Assembly (NCBI RefSeq): GCF_900103405.1
Contig: NZ_FNHX01000013.1
Span: 47,077-111,076, forward strand
DNA length: 64,000 bases
From: Polaromonas sp. JS666
GTDB taxonomy: Bacteria > Pseudomonadota > Gammaproteobacteria > Burkholderiales > Burkholderiaceae_C
Direction: 5' to 3'
Made by a program: the position numbers and the translations under genes. This document shows, piece after piece, positions 34,931 through 42,086 of this stretch (its first letter is position 1; every line of letters starts with the position of its first letter). Under the pieces are notes generated by a model that saw only the letters and a program-made list of their open reading frames with translations, did no database searches and was not told the DNA's origin.

Positions 34931-35074
34931 GGTTGTCTCCTGATCGTTATTTGCCGGCCTGGCGGCGGCATGGGCGCGATGGCTAAACCGCGCGGCTTGG
35001 TCGTAGTGAGCAGCGACTCCCAGGCCAATCGCTTTGTCACCCTACGAATGGCAAAACCGTTTCTCTCGTGCTTG

Positions 35075-36052
35075 TCAGTACTTGCGGTTGGGAAATTCCT
35101 TCGCCGCGACCTCCGCGGGGAATACCCCCTCTATCGTCTTGATCCAGCGCGGCAGGGTCTGGCCCGCGGCGGCCTTGGCCGCGGCCTCCATCAGCTGCGG
35201 GCCCAGCAGCGGGTTGCACTCCACGCTCACATTCATCTTGCCGGCGATCATGGCTTCGAAGGCACCCTTGACGGCGTCGACGCCGATGACGAGGATGTCC
35301 TTGCCGGGCTTGAGGCCCGCCTCCTCGATGGCCTGGATAGCGCCTATGGCCATATCGTCGTTGTGCGCGTAGAGGACATTGATTTTTTTGCCCTCGGCCT
35401 TGAGGAAGGCTTCCATCACTTCCTTGCCCTTGGCGCGCGTGAAGTCGCCGGTCTGGGAGCGGATGACCTTGTAGCGCGCATTCCCCTTGAGGACTTCGTC
35501 AAATCCCTTCTTGCGGTCTATGGCCGGGTCCGAGCCGACCGTTCCCTGCAGCTCGACGATGTTCACCGTCCCCGTGCCGTTCTTCGTGTTATCCAGAAGC
35601 CACTGCGCCGCGCGGCGGCCTTCCTCGACGAAATCGGAGCCTATGAAGGTGGTCCAGGTGGACGGGTCTTTCACCACCACGTTGCGGCTTTCCAGGATCA
35701 CGGGGATCTTCGCGGCCTTGGCTTCCTTGAGCACCGTGTCCCAGCCTGTGGTGACCAGCGGCGCGAGGATGATGACGTCCACCTTCTGGCTGATGAAGGA
35801 GCGGATCGCCTTGATCTGGTTCTCCTGCTTTTGCTGCGCGTCGGAAAACTTCAGTTCATGGCCGGCCGCCTTGGCCGCGGCTTTTACCGACTCGGTGTTG
35901 GCGGTCCGCCATTCGCTTTCGGCGCCCGTCTGGGCAAACCCGATCACCAGCTTCTTGCCGGCGGCTTGGGCATGGGCAAACGGGCTCCACGCCGCCGCCA
36001 GGCCGGCGCCGGCCAGAATTGCCGTGAAAGTGCGTCGCTGAAGCTGTTTCAT
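35075..36052 (-). CDS. periplasmic sugar-binding protein, YtfQ-like (galactofuranose-type)
   Basis: 325-aa binding protein closely resembling E. coli YtfQ: KLVIGFAQTGAESEWRTANT, the QQKQENQIKAIRSFISQKVD block, NIVELQGTVGSDPAIDRKKG and VLYAHNDDMAIGAIQAIEEA. ATG 36052 follows GAGGAGACAAAAC and gives the signal MKQLQRRTFTAILAGAGLAA with cleavage after AHA; RR also allows Tat export. The longer frame to 36364 is not coding. Galactofuranose-type binding proteins accept furanose forms of sugars such as galactose or arabinose. It is encoded 88 bp after the extended SDR gene. Confidence 0.88.
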   Translation of the reverse strand: MKQLQRRTFTAILAGAGLAAAWSPFAHAQAAGKKLVIGFAQTGAESEWRTANTESVKAAAKAAGHELKFSDAQQKQENQIKAIRSFISQKVDVIILAPLVTTGWDTVLKEAKAAKIPVILESRNVVVKDPSTWTTFIGSDFVEEGRRAAQWLLDNTKNGTGTVNIVELQGTVGSDPAIDRKKGFDEVLKGNARYKVIRSQTGDFTRAKGKEVMEAFLKAEGKKINVLYAHNDDMAIGAIQAIEEAGLKPGKDILVIGVDAVKGAFEAMIAGKMNVSVECNPLLGPQLMEAAAKAAAGQTLPRWIKTIEGVFPAEVAAKEFPNRKY

Positions 36053-36140
36053 GTTTTGTCTCCTCAGTTGGTTTTTCGAATCGCGCCGCCACTCCTTGCT
36101 TTCAGCTGCTCCCGGTGCGGCGGCGGGAGCAGCGCTGTTG

Positions 36141-37142
36141 CTATCCGGGATACCAGACGACGCGGGGCTCGTCGGCGGGGCGCTGGTAGGCCCACGCGGC
36201 CTCCACGAGCCGCGCCATGTCGTAGCGAGGCCGCCAGTCCAGAAGAAATTTCGCCTTGCTGTTGTCCAGCCATGTCGAGTGGTAAGGCGTGCGCAGGGGA
36301 ACCAGCGGCACGCCGCGCGTGCGCGCCAGGTAGTCGCCGAGTTCGCCGTAATCGACCGGCTCATCCATGCAGACGTTCATCCGCTGGTGCCTGGCCCGCG
36401 GCGCATCGAGCGCCAGCAAAAGCGCCTCCACCAGGTCGTCCACATGCACGAAGTTGCGCTTGACCGGTTTGCCTTGCAGGTCCAGCATGACCGGAACAGC
36501 CCCTGACGCGCTGTATTCGCGCGCCTTGTCGGCATCCACCAGCTCACACCAGCGCGGGCCTCCGAAGACGTCGTCGCCAAAAGACAGGGAATAGCGGAAG
36601 TCATCCTTTTCCATGATCCAGGGCGCGCGCAGGCAGCAGCTGTTGAGTCCGTACTGGATCTGGTATTGCTCCAGCATGACTTCCTCGAGCACCTTGGACA
36701 GGGCATAACACCCCGGGTAGGCGCTGTGCGGCTGGCTTTCGACGACGGGAACGCTGTGCGGATAGTAAAAATGCCCTACCGCGGCATCACCGCCCACGAG
36801 CAGGAACTGCCGGAATGTCTTGCTGGCGCGGCACTCCTCGAGCAGCCAGAACATCCCCTTGACCGCCACGTCCATCACCTCGTCCGGCGTCTCCTTGCTG
36901 GTGGCAAGGTGCAGCACGTGCGTGGCGCCTTCCAGCGCGCGGCGGACGTCGGCGCGATGCTGGATGGAGCCGTGCACCGATTCGACGCGAGGATGCGGCG
37001 GCAAGGCCCGGTTGTGGCACAGCGCGCGAATTTCGAACCCCTCGTAGCGCGCATCGCCCAGCAGGCGTTCCATGAACGCGCGACCGACCTTGCCGGTCGC
37101 GCCCGTCACCAGGATGAGATCACGCGCGGCCGGGGCGTTCAT
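36141..37142 (-). CDS. NAD-dependent epimerase/dehydratase family (extended SDR)
   Basis: 333-aa extended short-chain dehydrogenase. NAD-binding motif is LVTGATGKVG (12-21), and the catalytic Tyr/Lys pair is YALSK. Extended-SDR features such as YGLNSCCLRAPWIM and RNFVHVDDLVEALLLAL follow. ATG 37142 overlaps the SDR stop by 4 bp. Such enzymes may epimerise or dehydrate nucleotide sugars, but some oxidise free sugars or uronates to lactones. In an operon with a lactonase and sugar importer the latter is the better guess. Confidence 0.83.
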   Translation of the reverse strand: MNAPAARDLILVTGATGKVGRAFMERLLGDARYEGFEIRALCHNRALPPHPRVESVHGSIQHRADVRRALEGATHVLHLATSKETPDEVMDVAVKGMFWLLEECRASKTFRQFLLVGGDAAVGHFYYPHSVPVVESQPHSAYPGCYALSKVLEEVMLEQYQIQYGLNSCCLRAPWIMEKDDFRYSLSFGDDVFGGPRWCELVDADKAREYSASGAVPVMLDLQGKPVKRNFVHVDDLVEALLLALDAPRARHQRMNVCMDEPVDYGELGDYLARTRGVPLVPLRTPYHSTWLDNSKAKFLLDWRPRYDMARLVEAAWAYQRPADEPRVVWYPG

Positions 37143-37906
37143 GTCCAGCCACCGTCGACGACCAGGTCATGCGCGGTGATCATGCTGCTGTCATCTGACG
37201 CGAGAAAGAGCACGGCGCGCGCGAGGTCCGCGGGTGCAAGTTCGCCGGGCAGGCATTGCGCTTTGGCCAGTTCGGCCTTCGCTTGCGGCGTCACCCACAG
37301 CCGGATCTGCTTTTCGGTCATGACCCATCCCGGCACAACCGTGTTGACGCGGATGCGATGGGCGCCGAAATCGCGCGCCAGGCTTCTGGTGAGCCCCTGG
37401 ACCGCGGACTTGCAGGTGGTGTACACGGGCATGCCGCCGGTCTTGACCATCCAGCTCACGGAGCCGAAATTGATGATCGAGCCCCCGCCCAGGGCTTTCA
37501 TGTCCTTGAAAACTTCCTGCGCGGCGAAAAAGTAGTGCTTGAGGTTGACCGCCACGCCGCTGTCCCAGGACTCCGGCGTGGTCTCTTCAATGAGATGGCG
37601 CTGGTCATTCGCCGCGTTGTTCACCAGCACCTGGATGGCGCCTATGCGCTGGCGCAGCGTGCCGATGGCGCTGCGCAGGCGGGGCGTGTCGGTAACATCA
37701 CATTCCTCGAAATGGACGCCGGGCAGGCCTTCACGCGCCAGCCTGGCCTGCAAAGCCAGGGCGCCTTCGGTATCTATATCCACAAACCCCACCTTGGCGC
37801 CTTGCGCGGCGAAATGCTCCACCAGGCACGCGCCTATCCCCGTCGCGCCACCGGAGATGAACACGCTTTTGCCCTTGAGACTCGGATAGCGGGTTTGCTC
37901 AGTCAT
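37139..37906 (-). CDS. Short-chain dehydrogenase/reductase (sugar dehydrogenase-like)
   Basis: 255-aa classical SDR. Cofactor motif is FISGGATGIGACL, with the acidic residue of FVDIDTEGA favouring NAD. NNAAND and the catalytic S-Y-K set (FGSVSW...YTTCK) follow; the C-terminal motif is LVVDGGWT. ATG 37906 follows GAGGAACTCG; the longer frame to 37951 is not preferred. It is the first gene of the second sugar operon, 142 bp from a conserved XylR-type element. It probably oxidises an aldose or polyol; D-xylose, L-arabinose and D-galactose dehydrogenases are of this type, but the substrate is not proved. Confidence 0.85.
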   Translation of the reverse strand: MTEQTRYPSLKGKSVFISGGATGIGACLVEHFAAQGAKVGFVDIDTEGALALQARLAREGLPGVHFEECDVTDTPRLRSAIGTLRQRIGAIQVLVNNAANDQRHLIEETTPESWDSGVAVNLKHYFFAAQEVFKDMKALGGGSIINFGSVSWMVKTGGMPVYTTCKSAVQGLTRSLARDFGAHRIRVNTVVPGWVMTEKQIRLWVTPQAKAELAKAQCLPGELAPADLARAVLFLASDDSSMITAHDLVVDGGWT

Positions 37907-38048
37907 CGAGTTCCTCGTTGCTTGCCCGGGAAGCATTGGCATTTCGCGCACACGACAAAGCGGCGTCTTCGTGCGTTGACGCCCGCGGATCCGGCTCGCG
38001 ATGCCACGCGACGGGGCCCGGACGGTACCCGCATCACGATCAGCAGAG

Positions 38049-38138
38049 TGGCGATGCTAGCGGGCGTGCCTGCGCGGCAGCTTGCGAAATTGCCGAGCGT
38101 GGCTTATGAAATTTCTTTCTGCATCGCAGCAATCGGCG
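38049..38138 (-). promoter_or_regulatory. Probable XylR-dependent promoter of the second sugar operon (copy 2)
   Basis: Collinear duplicate of the xylA promoter element (see 29221-29310). The 12-bp block is 38049-38060. The direct-repeat half-sites are TTGCGAAATT at 38082-38091 and TTATGAAATT at 38104-38113, 22 bp apart. The orientation relative to the leftward operon is the same as at xylA, so it should fire toward the SDR gene at 37906 with a leader of about 140 bases. Its other end lies 23 bp before xylR, so it may also govern xylR itself. Confidence 0.72.
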
Positions 38139-38161
38139 CAATGTGCCAAGATCGGCCTTCC

Positions 38162-39385
38162 ATGACCAAAAGCCCGACCCCGCGCCGGCCCGACCGGACC
38201 AGCGGCCCCGCAGTCCTGCGCGTGGCCCTGCTGTTCCACGCCAGCAAGGTCTATGACCGCGAGATCCTCATCGGCATCGGTGACTATGTGAAGCAGACGC
38301 GCGTGGCCTGGGACCTGTTCCTGGAGGAGGACTTCCGCTTTCGCCTCGACGGCATCCACGAGTGGGAGGGCGACGGCATCATCGCGGACTACGACGATCC
38401 CGCCGTCGCGCGGGCGCTCGCGGGTGCCCATGTGCCGGTCATCGCCATCGGCGGCTCCTATGAAGACCCCGCCTGCTACCCGGGACAGGTCCCCTACGTG
38501 GCCACCGACAACCAGCTGCTGGTGGCGCGCGCGCTCGAGCACCTGGTGGAAGCCGGCGTGACGCGCTTCGCCTGCTACAGCCTTCCGGAATCACCGCTCA
38601 ACCGCTGGGCGCAGGAACGCGAAAGGGCGTTCTCGGCATGGCTGCTGCGCAATGGCGCTTCGGGTGAGATCCATCGCGGCCTGGCCACCAGCGCGCCCAC
38701 CTGGGGGAGCGCCACCAAAAAGCTGATCGACTGGCTGGACAGCCTGCCCAAGCCGACAGGCATCGTCGCCGTCACCGACGCGCGCGCGCGCCAGCTGTTG
38801 CAGGCCTGCATCGTCGCCAACATCGCGGTGCCCGACGAAGTCGCGATCATCGGCATCGACAACGATACGCTGGGACAGCACCTCACCCGCATCGAGCTCA
38901 GTTCCGTGAGCCAGGGCACGGCCGAGATGGGCCGGCGGGCCGCGCAGCTGCTGCACCAGGCGCTGAGCGGCTCGCCGGTGCGCGGCGCCCGCGTGGTGGT
39001 GCCGCCGGCCGAGGTGCACAGCCGGGCGTCGACCGCGCGCGACGTCCAGCACAGCCCGCAAGTGATGCGGGCGCTCTATTACATACGCCAGTACGCCTGC
39101 CAGGGCATCAAGACCGAGCAGGTGGCCGAAATGATGGGCATGTCGCGTTCATCGCTGGAGATGTACTTCCGCCGGGACCTCAAGCGCTCCGTGCACGACC
39201 TGATCCTGCAGTGCAAGCTGGAGCACTGCTTTGAATTGTTGGCCCACACGGACACCGGCATCGCGGAGGTTGCGCTGGCCTCGGGCTTTCGTTCGGTGCA
39301 ATACCTGAACGCCGTGTTCCGGCGCGAGGTGGGCTCGACACCTGCGGTGTGGCGGGAAGCCAGACAGGCCGTTGAATCCCGTTGA
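38162..39385 (+). CDS. xylR: Xylose operon regulator XylR (AraC family)
   Basis: 407-aa regulator with a LacI/periplasmic-binding-like xylose domain (about 20-285) and an AraC-type double helix-turn-helix at the C-terminus (about 300-400). It matches E. coli XylR strongly, e.g. ALLFHASKVYDREILIGIG, WDLFLEEDFRFRLDGI, VAVTDARARQLLQAC and YYIRQYACQGIKTEQVAEMM. ATG 38162 is taken; an in-frame ATG at 38141 is possible since neither has a clear ribosome-binding site. It is divergent from the second sugar operon. Duplicated elements near it and at xylA suggest that it activates both operons. Confidence 0.93.
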   Translation: MTKSPTPRRPDRTSGPAVLRVALLFHASKVYDREILIGIGDYVKQTRVAWDLFLEEDFRFRLDGIHEWEGDGIIADYDDPAVARALAGAHVPVIAIGGSYEDPACYPGQVPYVATDNQLLVARALEHLVEAGVTRFACYSLPESPLNRWAQERERAFSAWLLRNGASGEIHRGLATSAPTWGSATKKLIDWLDSLPKPTGIVAVTDARARQLLQACIVANIAVPDEVAIIGIDNDTLGQHLTRIELSSVSQGTAEMGRRAAQLLHQALSGSPVRGARVVVPPAEVHSRASTARDVQHSPQVMRALYYIRQYACQGIKTEQVAEMMGMSRSSLEMYFRRDLKRSVHDLILQCKLEHCFELLAHTDTGIAEVALASGFRSVQYLNAVFRREVGSTPAVWREARQAVESR

Positions 39386-39626
39386 CCTGTCCGTGCTGCA
39401 GGCCAATACGGGACCACGCTTGAACGGCAGCCTCGGTACACCGTTGGATTGCCGCGAAGGGGGGATAGGGTCGGGTTCAACGCTTGAGCCGACTTTCCCA
39501 CTCGGAGAGCGGGGCTTGCGGAAAACCGCAAGAAGAAATTTCCGGAAAAAACGTCAAGCCGCTTTGACGAATGCAATCTCACAAATCGTCATTGCCAGCC
39601 CGACTTGGCAATCTACGGTTTACGCC

Positions 39627-40499
39627 TCATCCATTCACAGTCTTTTTATTAAAGTACTTCCTTTTTAAGTTGCGCAAATTCCTGTAGAGAATTGGCGGCA
39701 ATACTTCCTTCAGCAGAGGCCCTCTCCCCTTTAATGACAATACCTCTTGAGCCTCATTTTCTGAACGAGCTTGAAATTCCGTACCCGAATTGGGAACTTC
39801 GTCATAAATTGCTCTGGACGCCGTGTAGTAATAAAGTGCGAGCGATTTTCTTGTAACGCCATCCGGGGTGTTCAAGGGGTCAGGATGCCCGTGATACGAG
39901 CTGGCATCGGTGTTAAATATGACGCACCTGTTAAAGAGAGGTTCGATGCCTTTTATTTTTCCGGACATCTCCCTATCCCAAATTTCGAACTCCCCGCCGT
40001 ACGCTCGATTCCAGTCTTTATTCAAATAAATCAGTACATTCAATCTTCTCTTCAAATGCAGCTGGTTTTGAATTCGAAAATCTGCATGGATACCCAGTTT
40101 TCCACCCTTGGTAATCTCATGAAACCCGCCACCAGAGAAGTATGGATCGGGTATCAACGCATCAACTGCGGTCAGGCCTTCTAAAAACTGCAAAAAGGGC
40201 GCCGAATTAAAACCCAGAAAGTAATTCAACGCCGCTTGATTGCAGGCGTACGGGAGTATTTGTCTTTTGTTGTGTTCAAAATACCCACCAACATAATTCA
40301 CGTCGCTATCCAGTTTTTCCGCCGGAAAATTGGCCAGAATATCTTCCGCCATTGCTTCCGGTAAAAAATTATCCAGAACGATATGCGGGTACGGCTCAGC
40401 GAAACAATATTCTCCAGCGAGCTCCTCACCCAACGCGCGCGCTAGTTTTGCGTCCTGAAATATCCCGTTCGTCAGCCCAACGGGCAAATTAACCTGCAT
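39627..40499 (-). CDS. 2OG-Fe(II) oxygenase family protein
   Basis: 290-aa non-heme iron dioxygenase-like protein of the prolyl-4-hydroxylase group. The iron site is read as H138-A-D140 in GIHADFRI and H203 or H205 in SYHGHPDPL; R217 in TRKSLALYYY would bind 2-oxoglutarate. The C-terminal tail is lysine-rich. Base composition is visibly lower in G+C than neighbouring genes (A+T-rich codons), pointing to acquisition by transfer. Upstream is AGGGG at good spacing. Such proteins commonly hydroxylate peptides or modify polysaccharide-linked substrates; adjacency to a putative glycosyltransferase fits an envelope role. Confidence 0.78.
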   Translation of the reverse strand: MQVNLPVGLTNGIFQDAKLARALGEELAGEYCFAEPYPHIVLDNFLPEAMAEDILANFPAEKLDSDVNYVGGYFEHNKRQILPYACNQAALNYFLGFNSAPFLQFLEGLTAVDALIPDPYFSGGGFHEITKGGKLGIHADFRIQNQLHLKRRLNVLIYLNKDWNRAYGGEFEIWDREMSGKIKGIEPLFNRCVIFNTDASSYHGHPDPLNTPDGVTRKSLALYYYTASRAIYDEVPNSGTEFQARSENEAQEVLSLKGRGPLLKEVLPPILYRNLRNLKRKYFNKKTVNG

Positions 40500-40696
40500 G
40501 TCGCCACCCCTTTGGAAATTACGCGCGGATTGCCTGACCGCTTCGTTGGTAATCTACCATTAACAAAAACTCCCACTGCCATAAGGCGCGAGACGCGGGG
40601 ACGGCGCTCACCTCATCTGCCGATATCGGTGAAATCGTGGTAATCCCGCTCCGCACATGGAAACGCCCCAGGACCCGAAAGGGGCGCTGGGGCGCA

Positions 40697-40744
40697 TGGT
40701 GGCCTGAGGCGGAATCAAAACACCGACACATGGATTTTCAAGCC
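40697..40744 (-). pseudogene. tRNA-Phe 3'-end remnant (possible attachment-site scar)
   Basis: This 48-bp stretch matches 43 of 48 bases of the 3' part of the intact tRNA-Phe (41954-42001, from the CCA end through the T-arm to the anticodon region). The 5' half is absent. A hairpin (CGCCCCAG at 40664-40671 with CTGGGGCG at 40687-40694) follows it, as a terminator follows the intact tRNA. Tyrosine-recombinase islands leave such duplicated tRNA 3' ends, so this may be the far attachment site of an island or the wreck of a second tRNA. An apparent open frame across it is spurious. The rest of the 40500-40790 gap shows nothing recognisable. Confidence 0.7.
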
Positions 40745-40790
40745 AGACACGGGCGCGAGCCGCACTCGCCTTTTACCCGTCGAGCCGATC

Positions 40791-41627
40791 TCAGCCTGCC
40801 AAGGCGGCTTCGAGAATAGGCCTTATGTCCCGGCTTCGAATGGCCTCAAATCCGGCTTCCTCTATCGCTTGGCGCCGAGTGTCGTTGAAGACAATGTTGT
40901 GGCATTCCTGAACAAGCATTGACGGAGACGCGACGCAGATTCCGGCGCGAATATCCTCTTCAATAATGGTTTCCGGATCAATGTCGGCCACCACGGCTTT
41001 GCGATTGGCCAACAGATAAGAAACGCGAACGACTTCAAATATTTTTTTGGCCGTATAAAGATTGATGTTCACGATGAGTTTTGACCGCGCAATCAGCTCA
41101 TCCCTCGCCTTCCCATACAGGCCGCACACAAAGACTGACTTGAGCCCGGAATGGCACAGGTGATGGAACGCATCCATACGGTCGGTTCCGGGTGCTCCGT
41201 ACATCAGGACGTCAATGTCCTGGACTGGCGCTTTGGGAATTCGCGTCAGAGGTTCCGCATAACCCACTGGCACGATCCGGCAATCCGCATTGAGTTTCCT
41301 CCACACGTCCGCATTCCCTTCGCTGTAATCCCATATCTTGAAATTCGCGGCGGCATGCATCAGCGCCGGCTTCAGCAAAGTCGCGCCTCGAATCTGCTCG
41401 AAGTTATAAACAATGGTGGAAGGCGGCAGCTTGCTCACTACGTCCATCTCCAGCATCTGGGCGCCAAAGATGATGTTCGTTGCCGATTCAGAGAAGGTAT
41501 CTACGCCCAACTCCACCGTGTGCCCCAACTCACGCAGGCCCCAGACGACGGACTCAATAACTTCCTGGTAGGCGTGCAAGCCATACGCCCGGCCTTCGCA
41601 CATGATGTGACTGACGTGGTATTTCAA
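40791..41627 (-). CDS. Putative glycosyltransferase-like protein
   Basis: 278-aa protein not firmly assigned to a family. It resembles GT-B type glycosyltransferases in its C-terminal half: DIDVLMYGAPGTDRMDAFH, then SKLIVNINLYTAKKIFEVVR and SYLLANRKAVVADIDPETII, the usual sugar-donor region. TTG at 41627 is used as start because AGGA precedes it; ATG 41603 is the alternative. No membrane segment is visible. It lies between the tRNA-Phe gene and the tRNA-Phe remnant, with lower G+C than average, so it is probably the cargo of a small island. The acceptor and donor are unknown. Confidence 0.55.
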   Translation of the reverse strand: MKYHVSHIMCEGRAYGLHAYQEVIESVVWGLRELGHTVELGVDTFSESATNIIFGAQMLEMDVVSKLPPSTIVYNFEQIRGATLLKPALMHAAANFKIWDYSEGNADVWRKLNADCRIVPVGYAEPLTRIPKAPVQDIDVLMYGAPGTDRMDAFHHLCHSGLKSVFVCGLYGKARDELIARSKLIVNINLYTAKKIFEVVRVSYLLANRKAVVADIDPETIIEEDIRAGICVASPSMLVQECHNIVFNDTRRQAIEEAGFEAIRSRDIRPILEAALAG

Positions 41628-41910
41628 TTGAATTCCTGGTGTTGGCCGCTCAGCTGAAATTCATCGGCCAAGCCTGCAAGTCATTGTTAAGCGTCATTAT
41701 CGACAGGCCGCCGTGCAATGCAGCCTCGGCCAAGCCTTCTTGCCGACATGCGGGGACGGCACCGCAGCGGGGCATCTTACAGGCGATCCGTACCCTAAGT
41801 GGGGGGCGGCGCGTCCTGGAAATGCGCCAATCCCGCGAGTCTCCATATTGCCGCAGCATTAAGGGCCCCAAGTATCCCGGCACAAAGGGGAAAGCGACAC
41901 GCCAGAAATC
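41628..41910. other. Gene-free stretch between tRNA-Phe and the glycosyltransferase-like gene
   Basis: No convincing gene, RNA or repeat was seen here, apart from the promoter/leader expected for the leftward gene at 41627. Short open frames on both strands lack ribosome-binding sites and protein character. An 11-mer (GCGGGGACGGC near 41750) recurs near 40597, too short to interpret. Confidence 0.4.
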
Positions 41911-41946
41911 AAAAAAGCCCTTGAATCCGTTAGGAATCAAGGGCTT
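41911..41946 (-). terminator. Intrinsic terminator of tRNA-Phe
   Basis: On the minus strand AAGCCCTTGA (41946-41937) pairs with TCAAGGGCTT (41924-41915) around a 12-nt loop and is followed by six T (41916-41911). It begins 8 bp past the tRNA-Phe 3' end and is a textbook intrinsic terminator. Confidence 0.88.
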
Positions 41947-41953
41947 GCGCATC

Positions 41954-42029
41954 TGGTGGCCTGGGGCGGAATCGAACCACCGACACAAGGATTTTCAATC
42001 CTCTGCTCTACCGACTGAGCTACCGGGCC
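41954..42029 (-). tRNA. tRNA-Phe (GAA)
   Basis: 76-nt cloverleaf with encoded CCA. The anticodon loop is TTGAAAA, anticodon GAA. The T-stem is GGTGG/CCGCC and the D-arm starts TAGCTCAG. The acceptor strands are GGCCCGG and CCAGGCC, so one position (C5 against A68) is mismatched; all others pair. A U5 would restore full pairing. The gene has its own terminator, and its 3' end is partially duplicated at 40697-40744. Confidence 0.95.
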
Positions 42030-42086
42030 TGAGCCTTAGATTATATATCACCCGCGAGGGGTGCCCGGCAGGCCGGCCGCAAAAGC

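Noticed and set aside
29345..37906. Complete Weimberg/Dahms xylose oxidation pathway
   Set aside because: Dehydrogenases and a lactonase are present, but no xylonate dehydratase, aldolase or semialdehyde dehydrogenase gene is in the window.
39386..39626. Gap between xylR and the 2OG oxygenase gene
   Set aside because: Inspected for operators, terminators and small genes; nothing convincing was found, and the XylR-type repeat is absent.
40519..40819. Short frames across the tRNA-Phe remnant
   Set aside because: They translate tRNA-derived sequence (typical CR-FDSA-GH pattern) and are not genes.
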